NCBI GenBank assembly: GCA_963823505.1
Contig: CAWGLY010000004.1
Location: forward strand, 73,949-137,948
Source of the DNA: DATHZQ01 sp963823505
Lineage (GTDB): Bacteria > Actinomycetota > Acidimicrobiia > Spongiisociales > UBA5794
Direction: 5' to 3'
Length of the DNA: 64,000 nt
Made by a program: the position numbers and the translations under genes. The notes under the pieces were generated by a model, which worked only from the letters and a program-made list of their open reading frames with translations, made no database searches and was not told where the DNA came from. Numbering within the stretch: position 1 is the first letter of the stretch; each line of letters begins with the position of its first letter. Of the stretch, positions 54,809 to 62,755 are shown piece by piece.

Positions 54809-56363
54809 CCTCGCGTTCCTCGATCGGACCGGGGTCGTCGTCGACGTCCCCGCCGAGTGGGAGCCCGCGCACGTGGTGCTTCCCGTTGAGGCGCAGGATG
54901 TGTCCGGCGTCGCCGTGATGGTGAACGGCCGGCCAGTCGAGGTGATCGTCAAATCGGTGGCAGGGTCGCTGCGCGTTGTGGCGCTCTGGCAACGCGCCGG
55001 GCCCGGATGGTTCGACATCGAGGTCACGCTCCCCAGTCACAATCTGCGGCGCCGGATCCGGGTGGAGCCAGGCAAGATCGACCATGCGGCGTTCGCACAC
55101 CTCCTCCAGGATCTGGAGATCCGCCTTCCCGTCGCACTGGCCATCGCGCTGCGGGACGGTGGAGCCCGATTGGGTGTCCACCTCACTGATCCGGCCGAGC
55201 AAACGCTGGCCACGGAGGTCGCTCGCCTGCGGCGGGCTGTCGAAGGCGGAGGGAGGCCGGGGCTGGTCTCTGTGCTCGAAGAACTCGCCGAAGACCCTCA
55301 TCGGATGCTCGTCAATGTGGGCCAGTGGGTGCGACGGGAGAGGGCCAGGCGACCGCACGGTGCAGATCTGGCGCGATCGTTGTGGCGGGCCGGAAATGTC
55401 GAAGACGGGAAGATCCAGCAGGTTCTGGATCGGCGGGTAGAGCACACGGTCGATCTGTACGAAAACCGATTGGTCAAGGCGTTCACGACCGAGGTCGACC
55501 GGCGGCTGCGGCGGCTCGGCGGTGTCCTCTCGGAGAGCGGGAACACGGATCTCCACGACGAGATCTCCGGCTTGCTCGTCAAACTGACGAGGGCACAGCG
55601 GGCAGCCTTCTTCCTCAGTGAGGTTGGCCAGCTCCGCAGCGCGCCTGATCGAGTGACGATGGTGCTCCTCAAACGCAGGGAGTATCGGGCGGCGTACGAG
55701 GGCTTCCTCGAGTTCCGCCGGCGGATGAGCGTGCACCTCGACGAGCCTGCGCTGGCCGAGCCATTGCGAAACCTGCCCTACCTGTATCAAGTGTGGGGTG
55801 CGTTGTTGGTGGTCGAGGCGGTCCTGGCGGCCGGCGTCGCCTCCGGTTTCCGTGTGGTGAGCCAGCGGATCGTCTGGCCCAATCGTGGCGGGATGTACCT
55901 CAAGGTTCTGAAAGACAACCAACCGGCAGTGGAGCTTCGCAATTCTGTGGGGGATCGGCTGCGACTGTACTCAGAGCGGCAGTACGGCGGACAGACAAGT
56001 CCCTTCCGCTCGATCAGCTTTGCGCAACGTCCCGACGTTGCCTTGGAACTCCAGCGATTCGACGGGACACATGAGGTGTATCTGTTCGACCCGAAGTACA
56101 AGCTCGACAGCGAGTTCGGCGCCGACGCAGCGGATGGCAAGCCGAAGAAGGTCGACATCGACAAGATGCATGCATACCGGGACGCCATCCGAGACACCGA
56201 GGGCCTGCACTTGGTCCGACACGCCGCGACGCTGTATCCGGGAACCTCTGTGACCTACGGCTCAGATGTCGCTGCGCTGCGGATGTATCCGGGGGAGGAA
56301 AGCGAGTTGCACCGATGGTTGGTGCGGGACCTGTCGGACTGGATCATGGGAGGCGGACTATGA
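54771..56363 (+). CDS. mcrC: McrC-like nuclease (DUF2357 / PDDEXK_7)
   Basis: A 530-residue protein. The N-terminal two thirds match DUF2357 ('EHTVDLYENRLVKAFTTEVDRRLRRL', 'RNLPYLYQVWGALLVVEAVL'). The C-terminus is a PD-(D/E)xK nuclease: 'QRPDVALELQRFDGTHEVYLFDPKYKLDSE' with Asp in RPD and D-x-K in FDPKYK, and 'DIDKMHAYRDAI' after. It is the effector of the McrB-like motor encoded just before it; the pair would cut DNA with a modified base or RNA-guided-like signal recognised by the EVE domain. No ribosome site is clear, consistent with coupling to the upstream gene. Confidence 0.8.
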   Translation: MTTTETVSPPTSDLAFLDRTGVVVDVPAEWEPAHVVLPVEAQDVSGVAVMVNGRPVEVIVKSVAGSLRVVALWQRAGPGWFDIEVTLPSHNLRRRIRVEPGKIDHAAFAHLLQDLEIRLPVALAIALRDGGARLGVHLTDPAEQTLATEVARLRRAVEGGGRPGLVSVLEELAEDPHRMLVNVGQWVRRERARRPHGADLARSLWRAGNVEDGKIQQVLDRRVEHTVDLYENRLVKAFTTEVDRRLRRLGGVLSESGNTDLHDEISGLLVKLTRAQRAAFFLSEVGQLRSAPDRVTMVLLKRREYRAAYEGFLEFRRRMSVHLDEPALAEPLRNLPYLYQVWGALLVVEAVLAAGVASGFRVVSQRIVWPNRGGMYLKVLKDNQPAVELRNSVGDRLRLYSERQYGGQTSPFRSISFAQRPDVALELQRFDGTHEVYLFDPKYKLDSEFGADAADGKPKKVDIDKMHAYRDAIRDTEGLHLVRHAATLYPGTSVTYGSDVAALRMYPGEESELHRWLVRDLSDWIMGGGL

Positions 56364-56686
56364 GGCAAGTGATTGCGTCGGCCTGGCACGGTGGCTACTC
56401 ATCGACCAGCGACGGTACATACGGTGTTCGGTTTCGCGGAGATGATCGATACGCGATGGTCGACGGCGACCGGGCCACGGTCATACTGCGGTTGTCGGGC
56501 AGAGCGTCAGCAGTAACGGTCGACGTGACCCCGGGCTTCTGGCGGAAGTGCCCGGAACTCCGCCATCGTGAGATCGGACGATGGCTTCGCGAGCTCGGCC
56601 TGGTGCCATGGCCGAAGGGTCGGCCCCCGAAGCTTCGTGTGTCTCGCACGGAAGGCAAGGCTGAGCTGTACGTCGAACCGGCGTAG
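56360..56686 (+). CDS. small protein coupled to the McrC-like gene
   Basis: A 108-residue protein of unknown family: 'SAWHGGYSSTSDGTYGVRFRG', 'RATVILRLSGRASAVTVDVTPGFWRKCPELRHREIGRWL', 'LGLVPWPKGRPPKLRVSRTEGKAELYVEP'. Short strands suggest a beta-rich fold. Its ATG overlaps the McrC stop (ATGA), so it is translated with it and likely belongs to the same system. No homologue can be named from sequence alone. Confidence 0.65.
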   Translation: MRQVIASAWHGGYSSTSDGTYGVRFRGDDRYAMVDGDRATVILRLSGRASAVTVDVTPGFWRKCPELRHREIGRWLRELGLVPWPKGRPPKLRVSRTEGKAELYVEPA

Positions 56687-56807
56687 GAGCGATGGCCGGC
56701 GGATCGACCGTCCTACAGCGGCGGGTCGTCCAGACTCTCGACGGCCACGCGAGACGGTCGATTCATTGTCGGTGACGATTCTGAGGTTCCGTTCGTCCAC
56801 GTGCCGA

Positions 56808-57182
56808 TCACAGAACGATTGCCTCGCTGAGGGGTTTGTCGAGGTATGCAAACCATCCGGCGAGTGGGGCGCAAAGCGGGCCGACGACGACCTTGTTGAT
56901 GCGCCCCCGACGGTTCTCGATGACGCACCAACGAACAAGAGGGTCCTGGTCGTGCATGGCGATGACCTGCTCGACGGCTTGCCTCGTTGTATCAGCATTG
57001 AGGTGGATGCGGTGATCGCCGACGGTCGAGTAGACCCAAGGTTGGCCGCCGAAGGAGGCGGTGCTTCCGATCGTGTTTGCCTTCGATTCGCTGAGCCACC
57101 AACCCAGAGCGTCGAGCAGTTCCGTCTTGCTCGTCAACTGCAGCCGCCGAGGGAGATGTCCCTGTGCGTCCAGTTCGTACAT
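56808..57182 (-). CDS. hypothetical protein
   Basis: A 124-residue protein: 'LTSKTELLDALGWWLSESKANTIGSTASFGGQPWVYSTVGDHRIHLNADTTRQAVEQVI' and 'RWCVIENRRGRINKVVVGPLCAPLAGWFAYLDKPLSE' suggest an alpha-beta fold, family not recognised. ATG at 57182 has AAAGGA upstream; the longer frame to 57374 is poor in protein-like composition. It is convergent with the small gene after McrC, marking the edge of the defence operon. Confidence 0.6.
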   Translation of the reverse strand: MYELDAQGHLPRRLQLTSKTELLDALGWWLSESKANTIGSTASFGGQPWVYSTVGDHRIHLNADTTRQAVEQVIAMHDQDPLVRWCVIENRRGRINKVVVGPLCAPLAGWFAYLDKPLSEAIVL

Positions 57183-57303
57183 GGAATGCGTCCTTTCGCG
57201 AGGTCGGTTGCCCCATGCTCTACGTTCGCCTCGACTTCTCCCAAATGATCGTCGGCTGCGCACAAGGGACAGAAAGCAGGCATGGTTCGATCCTTCCTGG
57301 TCT

Positions 57304-57438
57304 TCACGAACTCTCGCAGCCGATGCCGTCGTTGTCGCCATCGAGGCCGTATTCGTCCCAGCCCACCACCGCACCGTCGTGGTTGTGGTCCACGTGCATT
57401 TGGCGAGGGAAAACGTCGTCGTGGTCCGCCCCCCTCAT
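57304..57438 (-). CDS. tiny excalibur-like protein
   Basis: A 44-residue ORF ends in 'GLDGDNDGIGCESS', the calcium-loop-like end of an excalibur domain ('D.DGDGIGCE'), preceded by 'HVDHNHDG'. It is His/Asp-rich. Its ATG overlaps the stop of the 58-residue gene (ATGA), which favours real translation. There is no signal peptide and only one visible Cys, so it may be a fragment. Very short; low confidence. Confidence 0.4.
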   Translation of the reverse strand: MRGADHDDVFPRQMHVDHNHDGAVVGWDEYGLDGDNDGIGCESS

Positions 57439-57611
57439 CGCCTCCGGTCGTGGACGGATATCGAGACGATCGGGGAATCGGCGGCTCCCACCCGCAGCGC
57501 CTCCTTCAGGAGGGCCTCGACTTCCGCCTTCGACAGCACCGGTGTCGGCAGGAACTCGTCGGTGAGCTTGACCCTGATGGATGCGCCGTATTCCTTCGTC
57601 GGTTCGGCCAT
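57435..57611 (-). CDS. small hypothetical protein
   Basis: A 58-residue protein: 'MAEPTKEYGASIRVKLTDEFLPTPVLSKAEVEALLKEALRVGAADSPIVSISVHDRR' in segments shows a beta strand, then a helix 'KAEVEALLKEALRVG', then a strand, a compact small fold. GGAG lies 6 bases before ATG 57611. It is divergent from the acyl-CoA dehydrogenase gene and coupled to the tiny excalibur-like ORF. Not recognised. Confidence 0.55.
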   Translation of the reverse strand: MAEPTKEYGASIRVKLTDEFLPTPVLSKAEVEALLKEALRVGAADSPIVSISVHDRRR

Positions 57612-57718
57612 GCGAATCTCCTCGTGCGACCGGCCCAAGCTACCGCGCTGACGGAGAATCCACCCCTCGCGCGCACTCCTAACCTCCGCGTGGTAGCGCG
57701 CCGAGCCAGGGAGCATCG

Positions 57719-59423
57719 ATGACCCTTCTCCATCCCCGTCACCTCGATCGGTCTTACCCCGACGAGCGGTCCGCCGAGGTGATGGCCAAACTCGTCGAGT
57801 TCTTCGAGGCGAAGGGCAAAGCCGCGCCTCAAGGACGACGACCACGATGCCGTCTGGTACCAGGACTTCCTCGACTTCGTCGCCGCCGAGGGCATCTTCG
57901 CCACCATGTGCACGCCCGCCGGCTACGGCGCCGCCGACGCCCGCTGGGACACCTGGCGCATCTGCGAGTTCGCCGAGATCCTCGGCTTCTACGGCCTGCC
58001 CTACTGGTACACCTGGCAGGTCACCGTGCTCGGCCTCGGGCCCATCTGGATGTCCGACAACGAGGCCGTCAAGCAGCGGACGGCGCAGCTCGCTGCAGGA
58101 CGGCGCCATCTTCGCCTTCGGGCTGTCGGAGAAGGCGCACGGCGCCGACCTCTACTCCTCGGAGATGACGCTCACCCCCACCGGCGACGGCACCTACGTG
58201 GCCAACGGCTCCAAGTACTACATCGGCAACGGCAACCAGGCCGCCCTCGTCTCCACCTTCGGCAAGATGGCCGACACCGGCGAGTACGTGTTCTTCGCCG
58301 CCGAATCCGAGCCACCCCAACTACCGGCTGGTCAAGAACGTCGTCCACTCCCAGAACTACGTGTCCGAGTTCGAGCTGGACGACTACCCGGTCACCGACG
58401 CCGACATCCTCCACGGCGGCGACGACGCCTGGGACGCCGCCCTCAACACCGTCAACATCGGCAAGTACAACCTGGGCTGGGCGTCGATCGGCATCTGCAC
58501 CCACGCCTTCTACGAGGCGATCCACCACGCCGCCCACCGCCACCTCTACGGCATGGCCGTCACCGACTTCCCCCACGTCAAGCGGCTCTTCACCGACGCC
58601 TACGCCCGCCTCGTCGCCATGAAGCTGTTCGCGCTGCGGGCCGCCGACTACATGCGGTCCGCCGCCGCCGACGACCGCCGCTACCTGCTGTACAACCCGG
58701 TGGTGAAGATGAAGGTCACCACCCAGGGCGAGGACGTCATCAACCACCTGTGGGACGTCATCGCCGCCAAGGGCTTCGAGAAGGACATGTACTTCGAGAT
58801 GGCGGCCCGCGACATCCGGGCGCTGCCCAAGCTCGAGGGCACGGTGCACGTCAACATCGCCCTGATCGTCAAGTTCATGCAGAACTACTTCTTCAACCCG
58901 GCCGCCGACCTGCCCGCCGTGCCGCAGCGCAACGACGCCGCCAACGACGACTTCCTCTTCGACCAGGGCCCGACCCGGGGCCTCAGCAAGATCCGCTTCC
59001 ACGACTGGGCGGAGGTGTTCGGGCGCTTCGATCAGCCCAACGTGGCGCTGTTCCTGGAGCAGGCCGAGGCGCTTCAAGACGATGCTGGCCGCCGAGCCGC
59101 CGTCGCCGGAGCAGACCAAGGACACCGACTGGTTGCTGGCGGTGGGGGAGATGTTCACCCTCGTCGTCTACGCCCAGCTGGTGCTGGAGAACGCCGAGAT
59201 CTACGACATCGACCCGGACCTCGTCGACGAGATGTTCGACGTGTACGTGCGGGACTTCTCCCGCTTCGCCACCCAGCTGCACACGACGGCCGCCACCACC
59301 CCGGAGCAGGGCAAGCACGCCCTGGAGCTGATCCGCAAACCCGTGGCGGACCCGGACCGCTACCAGCGGGTGTGGGACGCCCACGTGTACGCCAAGCGCG
59401 ACGCCTACGAGATGGCTCCCTGA
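57719..59423 (+). pseudogene. acyl-CoA dehydrogenase, four frameshifts
   Basis: Removing one extra base near each of 57824, 58092, 58309 and 59072 gives one protein of about 567 residues: 'FDFVAAEGIFATMC'-type start, 'FGLSEKAHGADLYSSEMTLTP' (flavin-strand region), 'GSKYYIGNGNQAALVSTFGK', 'NTVNIGKYNLGWASIGICTHAFYEAI', 'VNIALIVKFMQNYFFNP', then a helical C-terminus. This layout is an acyl-CoA dehydrogenase of the larger actinobacterial type. All four breaks are single-base insertions, and the rest of the sequence is intact, so a sequence artefact is likely. RBS CAGGGAG precedes the ATG. Confidence 0.72.
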
Positions 59424-59458
59424 GCGCGGCAGCGCAAGCTCAGAGATCGAAATACCAG

Positions 59459-59817
59459 ATGACGCGTCGTCCGCTGTTCGGCGAGCGACGATCGGGGAGG
59501 CGACTCGGATCGGTCGTGGCATTGCTGGCGCTCGGCGCCGTCCTCGGTGTGGCCATGTTCATGTTGATGAACGCTGTCGGCGATAAGGACGACACCCGAG
59601 CCCTCCGGACGTTGCGGGCATGGAGGAGGCTGCAGCCCTCCAGGCGGTTGCCGAGGCCGACCTGGTGGGCGTCACACAATTGGTGACCAGTGCCGAGGTC
59701 GAAGCGGGCCTGGTGGTCGGCACGGAGCCGCCGGTACCGGCTGAGCTGATCGAGGGAGACACCGTCGTCGTGTTCGTCTCCGAAGGCGAGGCCGCCGACG
59801 GTGCGCCGGATTCGTAG
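59459..59817 (+). pseudogene. membrane-anchored PASTA-domain protein, one frameshift
   Basis: N-terminal segment with a TM helix ('VVALLALGAVLGVAMFMLM') leads, after a missing base near 59603, into 'PDVAGMEEAAALQAVAEADL' and 'LVVGTEPPVPAELIEGDTVVVFVSEG', a single PASTA domain (VPDVAG... to VSEG). Restored length about 120 residues. PASTA domains sense peptidoglycan or beta-lactams, usually on PknB-type kinases or penicillin-binding proteins; alone on an anchor, the role is unknown. It is a loss of one C in a CCC run. Confidence 0.6.
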
Positions 59818-59929
59818 GGGCGTTGCCCTCGTCGGGTGCGAAGCTGACGTCGTGCATGAGGTCCCGGCGGATTGACGGACGGCCGGAGAGCAGGGAACGT
59901 ACCTCCGCCGACCCGCCGCCGGCCCGTTC

Positions 59930-59952
59930 TTGTCACACCCTCGAGTCATACT
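59930..59952 (+). promoter_or_regulatory. shared promoter-like element before the DUF222-HNH gene
   Basis: TTGTCACAC (59930-59938), 8 bases, CATACT (59947-59952). The -10 ends 9 bases before the ATG, so the transcript should start at or just before the start codon (leaderless). It abuts a LexA-like box. Confidence 0.6.
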
Positions 59953-59953
59953 G

Positions 59954-59969
59954 TCGAACATATGTTCGA
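59954..59969. promoter_or_regulatory. LexA (SOS) box over the start codon
   Basis: TCGAACATATGTTCGA is a perfect 16-bp palindrome and fits the mycobacterial SOS-box consensus TCGAAC-N4-GTTCGA exactly. The ATG of the DUF222-HNH gene (59962-59964) lies inside it, at the expected transcription start. LexA bound here should block initiation; DNA damage would release it. Confidence 0.8.
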
Positions 59970-61182
59970 TATTGTTGAATGGGATGCAGCAGTTGCGCCG
60001 AACGATCCGGCTGAGCGGATCCGTGCCGATCTCGCTGAGCTCGGTCTGGAGGATCGGGACGGCTGGCATGGGGATGCCCTGTCGACCCGGCTGGTCGAGC
60101 TACTCGAGGTGCGGGAACGGCTCGACGCCGAGCTGACTCGGGTCGCCGCAACGTGGTGCCGGCGCCGTGCGTGGGAGGCCGACGGGGCTCTGTCGCCGGG
60201 GGCGTGGTTGACCCATCAGGCGCCGATCGCCGGTCCAGAAGCCCGTCGCCTCGTCAAGAGCGCCACCGTCGTGAACGCTGCGCCGCATCTGGCCGAGGCG
60301 CTCCGTTCCGGCGCCACGACGGCCGCCCATGTCGGGGCGCTTGCTCGGGTGATCTCGCCCCGCCGCGTACCGGTCCTCGCCGACCACGACGAGGTTCTGG
60401 CGAACCAAGCAGCCACGCTGCCCATCGGCGACTTCACGCTGGTGGCGCGCCGCTGGGCGGCGCTGGCCGACGATCACCTCGCCGCCGACGACCACGATGA
60501 GCACCGGCCCCGCAACCGGCTGCACGCAGCCGTGACGATGAATGGCCGGGTCGACGGGACGTTCAACCTCGACCCGGTGGCGGGCGCCGAGCTGCTCGGC
60601 GCACTCGATCACCTGGCGCCGCCCGACCCGACCGACGCGCCCGACGGGGTTCGCAATCTTGCCGAACGTCGAGGCGACGCCCTCGCCGAGCTGGCGGGCC
60701 GCTACCACCGCGGCTCCGCCCCGCACGCGAACCCACCCAACCTCGACGTCGTGATCGACGTCGCGACCCTCAACGGAGACACTCCCGACCTCGCCCTCCG
60801 ACGCTGCGAACTGGAGGGCATCGGACCCATCACTCGAGCCACGCTCGACCAGATCGGCTGTAGCGCCACTCTCACCCGAGTCGTCATGGCCGGCGAGTCC
60901 GCCATCCTCGATATGGGCCGCAAGGTCCGCTTCGCCACACCGGCACAGGCCAGGGCGGTGCGGATTCGTGACGCCGGGTGCATCTTCCCGAGCTGCGGCC
61001 GGCCAGCCCGCTGGTGCGACATCCACCACATCAACGGCTTCGCCCAGGGCGGCACGACCGACGTCGCCACGATGTGCTGCCTGTGCCGCCGCCACCACAC
61101 CCTCATCCACAGCTCCCAATGGACCATCGAAGTCGACCCCGGCGGCACCTTCACCGTCACCCACCCCGCCCGCGGGCCTTGA
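59962..61182 (+). CDS. DUF222 / HNH endonuclease (13E12 repeat family)
   Basis: A 406-residue protein. The N-terminal DUF222 domain ('RVAATWCRRRAWEADGALSPGAWLTHQAPIAGPEARRLVKSA', about 50-110) is followed by a long helical middle and a C-terminal HNH nuclease (about 330-390) with 'CIFPSCGRPARWCDIHHINGFAQGG' and 'CCLCRRHHTLIH', a zinc-bound HNH. In Mycobacterium tuberculosis several members of this family carry LexA boxes. Here both a LexA box and the shared promoter-like element control it. ATG at 59962 is the first codon after the -10 and needs no leader. Role unknown. Confidence 0.88.
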   Translation: MFDIVEWDAAVAPNDPAERIRADLAELGLEDRDGWHGDALSTRLVELLEVRERLDAELTRVAATWCRRRAWEADGALSPGAWLTHQAPIAGPEARRLVKSATVVNAAPHLAEALRSGATTAAHVGALARVISPRRVPVLADHDEVLANQAATLPIGDFTLVARRWAALADDHLAADDHDEHRPRNRLHAAVTMNGRVDGTFNLDPVAGAELLGALDHLAPPDPTDAPDGVRNLAERRGDALAELAGRYHRGSAPHANPPNLDVVIDVATLNGDTPDLALRRCELEGIGPITRATLDQIGCSATLTRVVMAGESAILDMGRKVRFATPAQARAVRIRDAGCIFPSCGRPARWCDIHHINGFAQGGTTDVATMCCLCRRHHTLIHSSQWTIEVDPGGTFTVTHPARGP

Positions 61183-61336
61183 AACCCACGCGATGTTGGG
61201 CGCCGGCGCGCTGCACCGACTCGCGCCACGGCGGCGAGCTCTGTGGACGATCGCCATCCGCTCGCCGATGCGGGGTACGGTTCCGCAGGCGGCGCGGTCG
61301 CTGCGGATCGTTCGCCGAGTCGGAACGGTGAGGTCG

Positions 61337-61963
61337 ATGAAAGTGGATGCACGGGCACAACGGGCGGCGGTACTGGTTCCGTACGTCGCCGTGACGCTTG
61401 GCCTGTGGGTGTGGCGGAGCGCATGGGCGGCGTCGCTTCTCTATCACCTGGGCGCCTGCGCCTTCGTGCTGGGGTCGGGTCGATGGAGACAACTGCGCTG
61501 GTCGTCGTCGATGCCGCCCCGGGCAATTGTCGCTGCGATCGCAGTCGTCAGCGCCGGGGTTGGTCCCGTGGTGTTCGTGATGTGGTCGATCGTGAAGCAC
61601 AGCGGTGTAGAGATGGGTGCCGAGCTGGCCGACATCGGGCTCGCCGGCGCCTCGTGGGCCCTCTTCATCGTCTACTACGCGACAGTGAACCCGGTGGTGG
61701 AGGAGGTCTTCTGGCGTGGCTACCTCGGTAGCTCGAGCGTGCGTCTGGTGGCGCAGGACTTCTGGTTCGCCGGGTACCACGTCCTGGTGCTCGTCCGCTT
61801 CATGGACTGGCCGTGGATCGCCGTCAGCTTGGCAGCATTGGTGACTGCGGGATGGGCGTGGCGGCAGCTCGCCGCTCGGTTCGACGGCCTGGCCATGCCG
61901 GTCTTGTCGCACGCCGTCGCCGATGCCAGCCTCATCCTCGCCGTGTTCGCGATCGCGTCGTAG
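61337..61963 (+). CDS. CPBP-family intramembrane metalloprotease
   Basis: A 208-residue membrane protein with about six helices and the CPBP (Abi/CAAX-protease) motifs: 'VEEVFWRGYLG' (EExxxR), 'WFAGYHVLVLV' and 'LSHAVADASLIL' (metal His). Members process prenylated or small peptides or act in bacteriocin/immunity. GAGGTCG precedes ATG 61337. Target unknown. Confidence 0.82.
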   Translation: MKVDARAQRAAVLVPYVAVTLGLWVWRSAWAASLLYHLGACAFVLGSGRWRQLRWSSSMPPRAIVAAIAVVSAGVGPVVFVMWSIVKHSGVEMGAELADIGLAGASWALFIVYYATVNPVVEEVFWRGYLGSSSVRLVAQDFWFAGYHVLVLVRFMDWPWIAVSLAALVTAGWAWRQLAARFDGLAMPVLSHAVADASLILAVFAIAS

Positions 61964-62119
61964 GTCGCCGGGCGCCCCGGGCCGCCCTCGTGGGCGCGCG
62001 AGCGCAACCCGACATCGTCCACCGCCGAGCCGATGTGAGCATGCGGTGCGGTTCTCCCACCCCTCGGCTCGGGAAGCACCGCACCTGCTCGCTCATGTCC
62101 CTACGTCAGATAGACGGGC

Positions 62120-62332
62120 TCAGTCGGAGGTGTACTTGAAGGACACCTTCAGCTTGGTTCGGTAGGCGATGATGTCGCCTTCCTCGCTGATGTTGATGTC
62201 GAGGTCGGCGACCTCGGCGATCCGCAGATCACGCAGGCTCTTCTTCGCCTCGGCAAGCGCAACGGCGGCTGCCTTCTCCCACGACTCCGGGCTCGTGCCG
62301 ACCAGCTCGATGACCTTGTACGTGCTCTCCAT
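62120..62332 (-). CDS. dodecin
   Basis: A 70-residue dodecin: 'YKVIELVGTSPESWEKAAAVALAEAKKSLRDLRIAEVADLDINI' and 'YRTKLKVSFKY' match the flavin-binding dodecamer family of 66-71 residues almost end to end. It stores or buffers flavins (FMN/riboflavin). ATG at 62332 has AGGAG upstream; the longer frame (to 62401) is not dodecin-like. Confidence 0.92.
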   Translation of the reverse strand: MESTYKVIELVGTSPESWEKAAAVALAEAKKSLRDLRIAEVADLDINISEEGDIIAYRTKLKVSFKYTSD

Positions 62333-62452
62333 GACGCTCCTCTCGCGCGCGGGTTGTTTCTGCGCATCGTCTGCCTGCTGCGGTGGCCGAACCAGGGCCA
62401 CCCGCCCCTATCTCCCCATCGCTTCGAGCGGCGAGGCCCGGCCACCGCGATT

Positions 62453-62475
62453 CTGTCGCACCCTCGTGCGATGGT
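62453..62475 (+). promoter_or_regulatory. shared promoter-like element before TA module 3
   Basis: CTGTCGCAC (62453-62461), 8 bases, GATGGT (62470-62475). The nine-base block is identical to that of Uma2 copy 5. The tandem operator follows at 62480. Confidence 0.55.
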
Positions 62476-62479
62476 CGCT

Positions 62480-62515
62480 CACATGTGCTGCACATGTGAG
62501 CATGTGGAGCACATG
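62480..62515. promoter_or_regulatory. tandem palindromic operator of TA module 3
   Basis: CACATGTG occurs twice (62480-62487, 62491-62498), each a palindrome, and is followed by CATGTG (62501-62506) and CACATG (62510-62515), themselves an inverted pair. They begin 5 bases after the -10-like hexamer, over the predicted transcript start. This is a likely binding array for the antitoxin or toxin-antitoxin complex. Confidence 0.65.
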
Positions 62516-62530
62516 CGGTACGATGAGAAG

Positions 62531-62755
62531 GTGAGCAAGATGATCCAGATACGCAACGTGCCCGACGAGGTCCACCAGGAGCTGAAAGTGCGTGCGGCAC
62601 AGGCCGGGATGAGTCTGTCCGATTTTCTCAACGCTGAGCTGGCTCGGCTGGCGTCAACCCGCCCGCTCGAGGAGCTCATCGACGGGCTCGGGGCGGACAT
62701 GTCGCTCAGTCCGGGAAAGGCGGCAGCAGCCGTGAGAGCGGGCCGTCGGGATTGA
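62531..62755 (+). CDS. vapB: FitA/VapB-type RHH antitoxin 3
   Basis: A 74-residue antitoxin: 'SKMIQIRNVPDEVHQELKVRAAQAGMSLSDFLNAEL' is the FitA-type ribbon-helix-helix, and the tail (SPGKAAAAVRAGRRD) would contact the toxin. Homologues commonly begin M-S-K-M-I-Q-I-R-N-V, so GTG at 62531 (V-S-K-M) is preferred over ATG at 62540. It overlaps the toxin start by 4 bases (TTGA). Confidence 0.87.
   Translation: MSKMIQIRNVPDEVHQELKVRAAQAGMSLSDFLNAELARLASTRPLEELIDGLGADMSLSPGKAAAAVRAGRRD

Noticed and set aside
56766..56788. TTGTCGGTG-N8-GAGGTT, an even closer match to the canonical RecA-NDp block
   Set aside because: No plus-strand gene starts within several hundred bases downstream; it is likely chance.
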